A stretch of DNA of 64,000 nt from Micromonospora fulviviridis (GTDB lineage Bacteria; Actinomycetota; Actinomycetes; Mycobacteriales; Micromonosporaceae): contig NZ_BMRA01000011.1 of the NCBI RefSeq assembly GCF_014648395.1, forward strand, positions 1 through 64,000, given 5' to 3'. Of this stretch, positions 49,287 to 57,382 are shown piece by piece. How positions within the stretch are numbered: the stretch's first letter is position 1; each line of letters opens with the position of its first letter. The notes below the pieces were generated by a model. That model worked only from the letters and a program-made list of their open reading frames with translations. It searched no databases and was not told the DNA's origin. The translations under genes were made by a program, and so were the position numbers.

Positions 49287-50936
49287 ATGCCGGCCGAGCG
49301 AGACCAGCACAACGCCTTCGAACAGCCGACCGGTCTCTGGCCGGGGCAGGACGTACCGCGCCAGCAGGGCGCGCCCGCCCTGCCCTGGCCCGAGGCCGCG
49401 CCGCCGGTGCCACCGGCCGAGGCGCGATCCAGCCTGCCCTGGCCGGAGAGCGGGCCGGCCGCCGGTCACGCCGATCCCCAGTGGGCCGGCGCCGATCGGG
49501 GGTACGCCTGGCCGGCGCGGCAGGCCGGCCCGGCCGGGCACCCCGACGCCGACTGGGCGCCGCAGGGCGCTCCGGCGGGCCTGGCGCCGCAGACCGGGGA
49601 TGCCGGCTGGGCACCGCACGGCGGGGACGCCGACTGGGCGCCGCAGGGCGGTCCGGTGGGCCTGACGCCGCAGGGCGGTCCCGGGGGGCACGACGGCTGG
49701 GGGCCGCCGGCCGGTCCCGGCCCGGAGGCCGGCTGGGCCGAGGGCACGCCCACCGCCACCGCCACCCTGCCCGGGCCGCCGCCCGGGGACCTCTGGGCCG
49801 AGCCGCGTACCGGCACCGGTGGCGTCGACCAGCCGCCGCCTCCCCCGGTCGCGCCGACTCCGACACCGCCCGGGGGATCCCGGCGCCGCTGGCGGGTCGC
49901 CATCGCCGCGGCCCTCGTGCTCGCCGTCGCCGGCGGCGGGGTCGCCGTGGCGACCCTGCGTCCCGAGGAGACCCGGCAGGCCGGCGAGGCGCCGGGCACC
50001 GTCGCCCCGGCGCAGTCGGCCGGCCCGAGCGGCGCGGCCACCCCCGGCGCCCCGACCCCGAGCGCCGAGCAGGGCCTCGGCGGCAAGCCGGCCGCGTCGC
50101 CGTCGACCTCCGCGGGCTCGACCCCGGGCTTCGCCGGGACCCGGCTGACCCTCCCCGGCGCGTCGATCGGCGTGCAGAACGGGGAGACCTTCGGGCAGGC
50201 GCTGAGCCGCTCCGACCGGACGTTCGGCAAGCTGCGCATGGCCCGGGTCTTCTTCCCGGGGCTTCCGCCGGCCTGGAACGGCAGCCGGGCCGACGTGGTG
50301 GACCGGACCGTGGTGGTCTCCTTCAAGGCCTCTCCGCAGGAGATCAACTCCGGCAAGTACGACTCCCGGCTCGCCTCCTGGTTCGCCTCGATCCCGCGCG
50401 AGCACAACGTGTACTGGTCGTACTTCCACGAGCCGGAGGACGACGTCGAGCGGGGCGCGTTCACCACGGCGGCGTACCGGACGGCCTGGAAGCGGGTCGC
50501 CGGTCTGGCGAACCGGGCGAACAACCCGAAGCTGATCAACACGCTGATCCTGATGTGCTGGACGCTCGACCCGAAGTCCGGGCGCAGCTTCGACGCCTTC
50601 TACCCCGGCGGCGACGTCATCGAGACGCTCGGCTGGGACTGCTACAACTGGGGCGCGAAGTGGAAGCGGTACGCCTCGCCGCAGGAGATCTACGGCGAGA
50701 TGATCAGCAAGTCCAAGGCGCTGGGCAAGCCCTGGGGCGTCGCCGAGACCGGCAGCGACCTGGTGCCGGGCGACTCGGGCAGCGGCCGGGCGACCTGGAT
50801 CCGCTCGATGACCGGCTTCCTCAACGGCCAGCGGCCGGAGTTCGTGGCCTACTACAACCAGGTGGTCAGCCAGGGTGACTTCCGGCTGCTCGACCAGCCG
50901 AGCATCCAGGCGTGGAAGTCCTTCTGCGTGGCCTGA
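49287..50936 (+). CDS. membrane-anchored GH26-like glycosidase
   Basis: A 549-residue protein. Residues 1-195 are Pro/Gly/Trp/Gln-rich with imperfect DADWAPQG repeats and probably cytoplasmic. One membrane segment (WRVAIAAALVLAVAGGGVAV) follows, then a Ser/Thr/Pro linker (230-290) and an extracellular domain (290-549) resembling GH26 glycosidases. WSYFHEPEDD has the acid/base pair His381-Glu382, and GVAETGSD may carry the nucleophile Glu. It could trim or release the polysaccharide made by the neighbouring genes. GGGAGG precedes the ATG. A related lipoprotein starts at 63646. Confidence 0.75.
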   Translation: MPAERDQHNAFEQPTGLWPGQDVPRQQGAPALPWPEAAPPVPPAEARSSLPWPESGPAAGHADPQWAGADRGYAWPARQAGPAGHPDADWAPQGAPAGLAPQTGDAGWAPHGGDADWAPQGGPVGLTPQGGPGGHDGWGPPAGPGPEAGWAEGTPTATATLPGPPPGDLWAEPRTGTGGVDQPPPPPVAPTPTPPGGSRRRWRVAIAAALVLAVAGGGVAVATLRPEETRQAGEAPGTVAPAQSAGPSGAATPGAPTPSAEQGLGGKPAASPSTSAGSTPGFAGTRLTLPGASIGVQNGETFGQALSRSDRTFGKLRMARVFFPGLPPAWNGSRADVVDRTVVVSFKASPQEINSGKYDSRLASWFASIPREHNVYWSYFHEPEDDVERGAFTTAAYRTAWKRVAGLANRANNPKLINTLILMCWTLDPKSGRSFDAFYPGGDVIETLGWDCYNWGAKWKRYASPQEIYGEMISKSKALGKPWGVAETGSDLVPGDSGSGRATWIRSMTGFLNGQRPEFVAYYNQVVSQGDFRLLDQPSIQAWKSFCVA

Positions 50937-50949
50937 CCCCGCGCACGGA

Positions 50950-50983
50950 AACGGGCGGGCGACCTGCTGGTCGCCCGCCCGTT
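50950..50983. terminator. bidirectional hairpin terminator
   Basis: A perfect 15-bp stem (AACGGGCGGGCGACC at 50950-50964 with its complement at 50969-50983) and a 4-nt loop separate the convergent glycosidase and glycosyltransferase genes. Confidence 0.65.
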
Positions 50984-50994
50984 CGGCGTACGGC

Positions 50995-51909
50995 TCAGAT
51001 GCCCCGGCCGCGCTTGTGCAGGGTGCGCAGCACCCGGTCGGCCTGCACGGCGCGGCTCGCCACCGCCAGCGCCAGGTAGGCGCGCGGCTCCCGCGGGTTG
51101 CGGGCCAGGGTGCGCCGGGCCCAGCGCACGGCGTCCCGCCGGTTGCCCATGGCCGCCTGCGCGAAGGCGATCTGGCCGGCCACCCGCGCCTCGCCGTGCG
51201 GCACCGTGGCGAACTCCGGGTAGCGGCGCAGCAGCCACTGCAACGCGGTCGAGATGGTCTCCCAGCGCTGCGCGAAGTACGACCGCTTGTGCCAGCGGAC
51301 CAGCACGTACGGGCTCTCCACGTTGACCAGCGGGGCGTACCGGGCGGCGCGGAGCAGGAACTCGTAGTCCTCCGCGTAGCTGCCCGGGATCTGCTCGTCG
51401 ACCAGCCCGATCGCGTCGAGCAGGGCGGCCCGGCGGATCAGGAAGGTGGACGGGTGCAGCTCGGTGAGCCGGTCACGGAGCAGCGCCTCCAGCGACACCC
51501 GGGACCGGTCCAGCGAGCGGTCCACCGTGCGGTCGTCGTAGCTGACCCGGATGCCGCAGCTGACCAGCGCGCCGTCCGGGTGCACGTCGAGCGCGCCGAG
51601 CTGGGCGGCGAGCTTGCCCGGCAGCCACTCGTCGTCGTCGTCGCAGAACGCCACCAGGTCGCCGGTGGCCGCCTCGATGCCGGTGTTGCGCGCCCCGGCC
51701 AGCCCCGGGCTGCGGGTGTTGGTGATGACCCGGACCCGGCGGTCGCCCCGGTCCCGCTCCAGCGACCGGTCCGGCTCGGACTGGTCGTAGACCACGATGG
51801 CCTCGATCAACCCGGGGTGCGCCTGGCTGAGGATCGCGTCGAGCGCCGCGCGCAGCAGCTCCGGACGGTCCCGCGTCGGTACGACGACCGAGATGCTCGG
51901 CCCACTCAT
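50995..51909 (-). CDS. family 2 glycosyltransferase
   Basis: A cytoplasmic GT-A glycosyltransferase of 304 residues. SISVVVPTRDRPELLRAALD is the nucleotide-binding start, GARNTGIEAATGDLVAFCDDDDEW gives the metal-binding acidic run, and EDYEFLLRAAR is the likely catalytic base region. It likely adds a sugar to the growing polysaccharide repeat unit. The ATG overlaps the sulfotransferase stop (ATGA). It is the last gene of the four-gene minus-strand operon starting at 54088 and ends at a strong terminator. Confidence 0.9.
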   Translation of the reverse strand: MSGPSISVVVPTRDRPELLRAALDAILSQAHPGLIEAIVVYDQSEPDRSLERDRGDRRVRVITNTRSPGLAGARNTGIEAATGDLVAFCDDDDEWLPGKLAAQLGALDVHPDGALVSCGIRVSYDDRTVDRSLDRSRVSLEALLRDRLTELHPSTFLIRRAALLDAIGLVDEQIPGSYAEDYEFLLRAARYAPLVNVESPYVLVRWHKRSYFAQRWETISTALQWLLRRYPEFATVPHGEARVAGQIAFAQAAMGNRRDAVRWARRTLARNPREPRAYLALAVASRAVQADRVLRTLHKRGRGI

Positions 51910-52922
51910 GATTTCTCCACGGACTCGTCGGATCCCCGCTGGCCCAGGTAGCCGTAGCGGACTCGGAAGGGGAGCGTGGCCAGGCTGACCACGGCCCGGC
52001 TGCGGCGCGGCAGGCGGCTCCGCCACGCCTCGTCCCGCCGCACGGTCAACGGGCCACCACTGAACCGCAGCGGGTTGCCGGCAACGCTGTGCGCCCGGAA
52101 GGGGGCGGCGGGCGGCGACGGCGCCAGGTCGGGGCGCGGCGAGCCGGAGTCGCCGGACGTGAGAATGCTCAGCGCCTCGGGGTCGTCGGGCAGGCCGGCG
52201 AACTCGCGCAGCCGGCGGACCGTGCCGGCCGGGTCGGCCGTGAAGTCCTCGTAGCGCAGCCGGAGCACCTGCGCCCGGGCGGCGAGCAGGTGGAACGCGG
52301 CGTTCTGCGCGGTCCACAGCTTGCTCACCTCGAACGGCGAGAAGGTCGGCATGAAGTCCTCGCCGTCGACCACCTCGGGCCGGCGCACCTGCTTGCCCCA
52401 CGAGTACGCCACGGCCCGGCTGTCCCGGACCAGGTGCAGCACACGCAGGTCGAGGCCCTCTGCCCAGCTCAGCGCGAAGGCCAGCGAGGCGTGCTTGCTG
52501 GAGTCGACCACCACCCGGGCGCCGGTCGCCGCGAGGGCGGCCCGGTAGATGCGGGTGTAGAGGTCGGCGTAGCGGCGGACGTCGGCGAGCTGCTCCGCGG
52601 AGAGCGAGTTCTTCGCCAGCCGGGGGATGTGCCGGGTCCGGTCGACCCGGTCCTTGAGCGCCAGCACGTCGTCCCGGTCGACGGCGGACCAGCCGCCGAA
52701 GGCGTGCTCGCCGACCTGCTGCCAGAACGGGCAGACGGTGAAGCGTTCACCGCAGCCGCACCGCTCGTCGGCGCCGAGCGCCCGCTCCCAGAGGTGCACC
52801 ACCTCACCGACCGCGCACACGTCGGCACTCTGGGCCAGCAGCAGCTCCAGCAGGGTGGAGCCGCTGCGGCCGAGGCCGCCGACGAAGAGGACGCGGGGCT
52901 CAGCCGTCTCCGCGGCGCTCAC
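51906..52922 (-). CDS. PAPS-dependent sulfotransferase
   Basis: A cytoplasmic sulfotransferase of 338 residues. The 5'-phosphosulfate loop is FVGGLGRSGSTLLELLL near the N-terminus, and the 3'-phosphate-binding region is LHLVRDSRAVAYSWGKQV. RLRYEDFTADPAGTVRRL is a typical helix of the family. Sequence CGCGERFTVCPFW suggests a Cys-rich insertion also seen in actinobacterial glycan sulfotransferases. It likely sulfates a lipid-linked sugar. The start GTG overlaps the upstream stop (GTGA) and the stop overlaps the next ATG, so translation is coupled on both sides. Confidence 0.88.
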   Translation of the reverse strand: MSAAETAEPRVLFVGGLGRSGSTLLELLLAQSADVCAVGEVVHLWERALGADERCGCGERFTVCPFWQQVGEHAFGGWSAVDRDDVLALKDRVDRTRHIPRLAKNSLSAEQLADVRRYADLYTRIYRAALAATGARVVVDSSKHASLAFALSWAEGLDLRVLHLVRDSRAVAYSWGKQVRRPEVVDGEDFMPTFSPFEVSKLWTAQNAAFHLLAARAQVLRLRYEDFTADPAGTVRRLREFAGLPDDPEALSILTSGDSGSPRPDLAPSPPAAPFRAHSVAGNPLRFSGGPLTVRRDEAWRSRLPRRSRAVVSLATLPFRVRYGYLGQRGSDESVEKS

Positions 52923-53500
52923 CCGCGCCGCCCGCCGGCGCGCTGGCGTACCCGGCGGGCCACCAGGTCGTCGATCACCGCGCCGACCCGGGCCACCGCC
53001 TCGGCGCGCGGATCGGGCCGACCCGGGTCGGCGGCCAGGACGAACCGGGCCGGGTCGGCCAGCCCCTCGTCGAGGGCGGCGACCAGGTCGGCCTCGGTCT
53101 CGCAGAGCCGGACCATGCCGGCCGCGCCCAACCGTCGGGAGAAGAGCTGCTGGTGGTTGTCGACGTGCTCGTCGTGGGCCGGGTCGCGGGGCACCACGAT
53201 CGGCAGGTGGCCGGTGCGCCGGGCCTCGGTGATGGTGGCCGGGCCGCCGTGGCTCACCACGAGCGTCGCCTCGGCCATCGCCCGCTGGAGTTCCTCGTGG
53301 CCGAGGAACGGGGTGGCCTCGGGCAGCGCCGGGGTGCGGCTGTGGCCGTACTGGAGGACGAGCCGGACGCCGGGCCGGTCGGCGTGCCACCGCTCCAGCC
53401 AGCCCACGAGGCGATCGAACCGGTGCACGTCGGTGCCGACGACGACCAGCACGTAGGGCGCGGGCCGGCCGTCGCGCTGCCGGGGCAGATTAACGGTCAC
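52919..53500 (-). CDS. GT28 C-terminal domain protein (Alg13/PssE-like subunit)
   Basis: A 193-residue protein corresponding to the C-terminal nucleotide-binding domain of family 28 glycosyltransferases. VSHGGPATITEARRTGHLP is the UDP-sugar-binding core, and NHQQLFSRRL follows as in EpsE, PssE and Alg13. It needs an Alg14-like partner, encoded at 53615-54088, to form an active transferase. Its GTG start overlaps the stop of the second 59-bp repeat unit, which separates it from the partner gene. Together they would add one sugar to the lipid-linked intermediate. Confidence 0.85.
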   Translation of the reverse strand: MTVNLPRQRDGRPAPYVLVVVGTDVHRFDRLVGWLERWHADRPGVRLVLQYGHSRTPALPEATPFLGHEELQRAMAEATLVVSHGGPATITEARRTGHLPIVVPRDPAHDEHVDNHQQLFSRRLGAAGMVRLCETEADLVAALDEGLADPARFVLAADPGRPDPRAEAVARVGAVIDDLVARRVRQRAGGRRG

Positions 53501-53618
53501 AGCGCCACCTTCGTTCGCGACTGCGGGGCTCGCAGAACCGGCTCACTCCTCGCGCTCACAGCGCCACCTTCGTTCGCGACTGCGGGGCTCGCAGAACCGG
53601 CTCACTCCTCGCGCTCAC
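53497..53618 (-). repeat. duplicated 59-bp coding element with GTGA ends
   Basis: Two tandem units lie between the Alg14-like and Alg13-like genes. Each reads as a 20-codon ORF (53556-53618 and 53497-53559), VSARSEPVLRAPQSRTKVAL, starting with GTG and ending with TGA. Start and stop overlap by four bases (GTGA) with the upstream gene, with each other, and with the downstream gene, giving a 59-bp period. AAGGTGG near the end of each unit can act as the ribosome-binding site for the next start. The duplicate copies are identical in the units. The chain keeps the operon translationally coupled. Confidence 0.85.
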
Positions 53619-54088
53619 AGGAGGTTCCCCACGACGGTCGCCTCCGGGTACATGCGGCGCTGCTCCTCCCACTGCACGAGCATCGCGGAGAGGAAGGGGC
53701 GGCAGAGCCGGGCGGTCAGCGTCGCGCTGTCGATCCGGTCGTAGACCTCGATGTAGACCGTCGGGATCCGGCGCAGCCGGGCCGCGACCACGAACGGCAG
53801 CGCGACCCCGGCGCCGGTGGTGACCACGGCGTCGACCCGGCGCCGGCGGATCACCTTCAGCGCGAGGAAGGCATTGCGGACCAGGTTCCGGACGTTCCGG
53901 GTGGTGGGGTGGTGGGCCCAGACCACGTCCTCGCCGTCGAGCAGCGAGCGGGCGTCCGGGGTGTCGAAGGTGACCCACGCCCGTCGCCGCTCCCGGTACC
54001 AGGGCTCCAGCGCCAGGAGCTGGGCGAGATGCCCGCCACTGGAGCCGACCAGCAGGACCTGCCCCGAGTCGTCGATTGACCCGCTCAC
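53615..54088 (-). CDS. Alg14/PssD-like glycosyltransferase subunit
   Basis: A 157-residue protein of the Alg14/PssD/EpsD family, the membrane-anchoring half of a split GT28 transferase. VLLVGSSGGHLAQLLAL near the N-terminus and AVVTTGAGVALPFVVAARL mark the acceptor-side domain, and TVYIEVYDRIDSATLTARL is typical for the family. It should recruit the GT28 protein encoded at 52919-53500. It is the first gene of the minus-strand operon; the GTG at 54088 has GGGGAGGAA upstream. Its stop overlaps the GTG of the first 59-bp unit. Confidence 0.87.
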   Translation of the reverse strand: MSGSIDDSGQVLLVGSSGGHLAQLLALEPWYRERRRAWVTFDTPDARSLLDGEDVVWAHHPTTRNVRNLVRNAFLALKVIRRRRVDAVVTTGAGVALPFVVAARLRRIPTVYIEVYDRIDSATLTARLCRPFLSAMLVQWEEQRRMYPEATVVGNLL

Positions 54089-54590
54089 CAAAACGTTCCT
54101 CCCCGTAGGCCGCGACCGCGTCCGGATTTTCGCGAATGACCCTCGGACGCGCCATGACAACCTACTGGCGCGGGGGTGGCCAACTGAAGGGGCCGTTGGA
54201 CGGATCCCCACCTACCGGTCGGGTCACCCCGGGACTCCCGGCGCCGGGATCCGGCCGGGCGTGCGACGGCCGAGGTCAGCCCGGTCACGACCGGCACGAC
54301 GGGCCGGGCCAACCACGCGGGCCGGGCATGTGTCAGGATTCCGTCACCGCTCCGCACGAGGGCCGGCGACGACGCCGGCCACGGGGGCAGGTCGGGCCCC
54401 ATGCCGGGAAACCCGCCGAATGGCCAGCGCCGATCGGCCATATCTACGCGGGCTGCCTACACCTGGGCAGGCTTACCGGAACGTGAGCAGACTTTCCCTC
54501 GTCGTTCGGATCGGGGACACTCAAGGTCACGGTCAGGTCCAGCTGCGCCGTGGACTGCCCGGCTCGGTCGAAAGGGAGCGACAGACTCTG
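54089..54590. promoter_or_regulatory. divergent promoter region of the polysaccharide locus
   Basis: No gene is supported in these 502 bp. They separate the two divergent polysaccharide operons and must hold both promoters and probably long leaders. A perfect 8-bp hairpin, GGCCGGCG (54361-54368) with CGCCGGCC (54373-54380) and a 4-nt loop, is the clearest structure. I see no known riboswitch. Confidence 0.5.
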
Positions 54591-56384
54591 ATGCCCTCAC
54601 CCCATTTGGCCGAGAGCGACTCCGACGGTCTTGCCCTGATGGCCTACCTGGGCTGGCTGCGCCGCCGTTGGTGGATCCTGGTGCTCGCCGCGGTCCTCGG
54701 CCTGGCCGGCGGCCTGGCGGTGAGCCAGCTCCAGCACGCGCGCTACACGTCGGGCACGTCGCTGCTGGTCCGCCCGCTCAGCGCCGGCGCGGAGAGCAAC
54801 CCCAACGCCAAGGTGAACCTCGACACCGAGGCCCAGGTGGTCCGTTCGCTTGTCGTGGCCGAGCGGGCCAAGGGCCTCATGAAGGTCAGCACCGGGGCCG
54901 ACCAGCTGGTGAAGTCGGTGACGGTCACCGTCCCGCCGAACAGCCAGATCCTCCAGGTGTCCTACGAGGCCGACAGCCCCGCCCAGGCGCAGTCCGGGTC
55001 GCACGCCTTCGCGCAGGCCTACCTCGACCTGCGCAAGGCCACCGCGCAGAAGGCGCTGGAGAACGAGACCACCGCCCTCAAGCAGCAGATCACCGACGTG
55101 AACAAGCAGCTCAGCGCGGTCGCCGGGCGGATCGCCGCGGCGCCGGCCAACAGCCCGGAGCGCGAGCGCGCCGAGGCCGACCGGAACGTGCTGACCAACC
55201 AGCTCACCTCGCTGAACAACCGGCTCAGCCCGCTGCTCTCCGCCGACTCCGACCCGGGCGAGATCATCTCGGACGCCCGGCTGCCGGAGAGCCCCAGCTC
55301 GCCGAACCGCACCCTGAACCTGGCCAGCGGCATGGGTGCCGGCCTGCTGCTCGGCATCGTGCTGGCGCTGGTGCTGGACCGGCTCGACACCCGCATCCGC
55401 CGTGGGCGCGACATCTCCGACCGGGTCGGCCTGCCGCTGCTGCTGGAGCTGCCCGGGCGTACCCAGTCGCTGACGGTGCTGCCGGCCACCCACAAGATCT
55501 CCCGCGAGCTGGGCCGGCTGCGCAACGTGCTGCTCTCCGCGGTGCCCGAGCCGGCGCAGGCCGGTCGGGGGCGCCAGCTGCTGCTCTGCGACGGCTCGGC
55601 CGGCACCGCCGCCGGGTTCGTGGCGGCCAACCTGGCCGCCGCGTACGCCCGCACCGGCCAGCAGGTCGCCCTGATCACCACCAAGCCGGACTCGGCGCTG
55701 AGCAGCATCACCGGGGTGGCCGAGGGACGGCACAGCCTGGCCTCGGTGCTCCGCCGGGACGTGCCGGCGCTCAAGGCGCTGGCCCCGCTGCCCGGCCTCG
55801 GCCAGCTCCGGGTGCTCGTCCCGGGCGACCTGGACGCCGAGGTCGAGCTGCCGGTCTCCGGCCTGCTGGAGATCCTGCGCGAGCTGTCCGCGCGCTTCGA
55901 CCACGTGATCATCGAGACCGCCCAGCCGACCCTCGCCGTGGAGGCCCAGGCGCTGGGCCGGCACGTCGACGCCGTGATCGTGGTGGCCGAGAGCGGGCGG
56001 ACCCGCAGCGGCGAGATCACCGCCGCGCTCCAGCAGTTCGAGCAGGTCAACGCCCCGGTGATCGGCGCCGTGCTGGCCCCGCGCCTGCCCGCGCCGGCGC
56101 CCGGCGCCGCCCGCCCGGCGGCCCCGGCCAACCGGCCCAAGCCCCGGCCGAGCCCCGGCCCGTCCGCCGAGTCCACCATGGTGCTGCCCCGGATGCAGCC
56201 GTCCGGGTCGGGCACCTCCGCCGGGTCGGCGAAGCCGTCCGCCTCGGGCACGGCGTCGGCCCAGGTCAAGCCGCCGGCGCCGGGCAAGCCGCTGCCGGTC
56301 AACGGCAGCGGCGGCACCTACCGGTCCCGGGGTGACGGCGACGGCCGCAGCTACGCCCTCGACTCCGGCGAGGACCTGGGGTGA
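54591..56384 (+). CDS. Wzz-like chain-length protein with a degenerate BY-kinase domain
   Basis: A 597-residue membrane protein. A first TM near 28-48 (WWILVLAAVLGLAGGLAV), an extracytoplasmic Wzz domain with coiled coil (ALENETTALKQQITDVNKQL), and a second TM near 245-265 form a polysaccharide co-polymerase. A cytoplasmic domain resembles bacterial tyrosine kinases, but Walker A reads CDGSAGTAAGFVAAN without the usual GK(S/T), and Walker A' reads VALITTKPD without DxD. No C-terminal tyrosine cluster is present; the tail is Pro/Ser-rich. It probably sets chain length without kinase activity. The stop overlaps the next GTG. Confidence 0.87.
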   Translation: MPSPHLAESDSDGLALMAYLGWLRRRWWILVLAAVLGLAGGLAVSQLQHARYTSGTSLLVRPLSAGAESNPNAKVNLDTEAQVVRSLVVAERAKGLMKVSTGADQLVKSVTVTVPPNSQILQVSYEADSPAQAQSGSHAFAQAYLDLRKATAQKALENETTALKQQITDVNKQLSAVAGRIAAAPANSPERERAEADRNVLTNQLTSLNNRLSPLLSADSDPGEIISDARLPESPSSPNRTLNLASGMGAGLLLGIVLALVLDRLDTRIRRGRDISDRVGLPLLLELPGRTQSLTVLPATHKISRELGRLRNVLLSAVPEPAQAGRGRQLLLCDGSAGTAAGFVAANLAAAYARTGQQVALITTKPDSALSSITGVAEGRHSLASVLRRDVPALKALAPLPGLGQLRVLVPGDLDAEVELPVSGLLEILRELSARFDHVIIETAQPTLAVEAQALGRHVDAVIVVAESGRTRSGEITAALQQFEQVNAPVIGAVLAPRLPAPAPGAARPAAPANRPKPRPSPGPSAESTMVLPRMQPSGSGTSAGSAKPSASGTASAQVKPPAPGKPLPVNGSGGTYRSRGDGDGRSYALDSGEDLG

Positions 56385-57382
56385 ACCGCAGGCAGATGCT
56401 CCGCGCTGCCCTCGCACCGGCCCTAGTGGTCGGCCTCGGCACGGCCTGCAGCGAACCCCAGCCCGACGCGGGCAGCGTCGACGTGGTCGACCCGGGCAGC
56501 GCCGCGGCCACGCCCGCGCCGAGCCCGACCCCGAGCCTGCCGGCCGGCCCGCTGACCGGCGCGCCGGTGAGCGCGGCGCCGCTGGCCGGCCGCCAGGCGG
56601 TCGCCGTGCCGCTGCGGGTCAGCCCCTCGACCACCCCGGCCGGGCTGGACGCGGCCGACCTGGTCTACGCCGAGTTCGCCGAGTCCGACACGCTGCACCT
56701 GACCGCGGTGTTCCAGTCCCGTGACGCCGCCAAGGTGGGCCCGGTCGCCGAGATCCGCCCGGTCGACATCCGGTCGGTCGGCGTGCTGCGGCCGGTCGTC
56801 GGCTACGCCGGCGGCCCCACCGGCTTCCTCAGCCAGTTCGAGAAGTCCGGGCTGGCCGGGGTCACGCCGGACGACGGCGACGCCTTCGACGACGGCTACA
56901 CCTCGACGACCGCGCTGCTCAAGGCCGCGCCGAAGGGCGGCCAGCCGCCGACGCCACCCCTCGACCACGCCACCGACGGCGCCGCCCTGGCCGCGCGGGA
57001 CCTCGCACCGGCCACCGAACTGTCGGTCGCCGTCTCCGGCGGCCCGCCCATGGTCTGGCGGTACGACCAGCAGAAGTCGCTCTGGGTGGGCAAGGTCGGC
57101 ACCGCCACGGTGACCGCCGCCTCGGTGATCGTGCTGACCATGGAATACCGGACGCTCGACGTCCGGAACCCGTCGCCGCGGTCGCTCCCGTCGGCGAACG
57201 TCTTCGGTGAGGGCGCGGTGGTCGCGGTCTCCGGGCCGTCCAGCGCGAAGGGCCGGTGGCGCAAGCCGGGCCAGGGGATGGTCTGCACCCTCGCCGACAA
57301 CGGCGGCGACCTCCTGCACCCGCAGCCCGGCAACGCCTGGGTGATCTACGCGCCGACCACCGCCAAGGTCACCGTGAAATGA
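56381..57382 (+). CDS. DUF3048 lipoprotein
   Basis: A putative exported lipoprotein of 333 residues. The N-terminus RRQMLRAALAPALVVGLGTAC gives a lipobox with Cys23, preceded by a basic start. A Pro/Ser/Ala-rich linker leads to a DUF3048 domain (YerB-like), recognised by DLVYAEFAESDTLHLTAVFQS and EIRPVDIRSVGVLRPVVGYAG, and a C-terminal part containing QGMVCTLADNGGDLLHP. The family's function is not established. GTG overlaps the Wzz stop and its TGA overlaps the next ATG, so it belongs to the polysaccharide operon. Confidence 0.85.
   Translation: MNRRQMLRAALAPALVVGLGTACSEPQPDAGSVDVVDPGSAAATPAPSPTPSLPAGPLTGAPVSAAPLAGRQAVAVPLRVSPSTTPAGLDAADLVYAEFAESDTLHLTAVFQSRDAAKVGPVAEIRPVDIRSVGVLRPVVGYAGGPTGFLSQFEKSGLAGVTPDDGDAFDDGYTSTTALLKAAPKGGQPPTPPLDHATDGAALAARDLAPATELSVAVSGGPPMVWRYDQQKSLWVGKVGTATVTAASVIVLTMEYRTLDVRNPSPRSLPSANVFGEGAVVAVSGPSSAKGRWRKPGQGMVCTLADNGGDLLHPQPGNAWVIYAPTTAKVTVK

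Noticed and set aside
53497..53618. CRISPR-like direct repeats.
   Set aside because: The two 59-bp copies are contiguous without spacers and have coding structure with overlapping stop/start codons.
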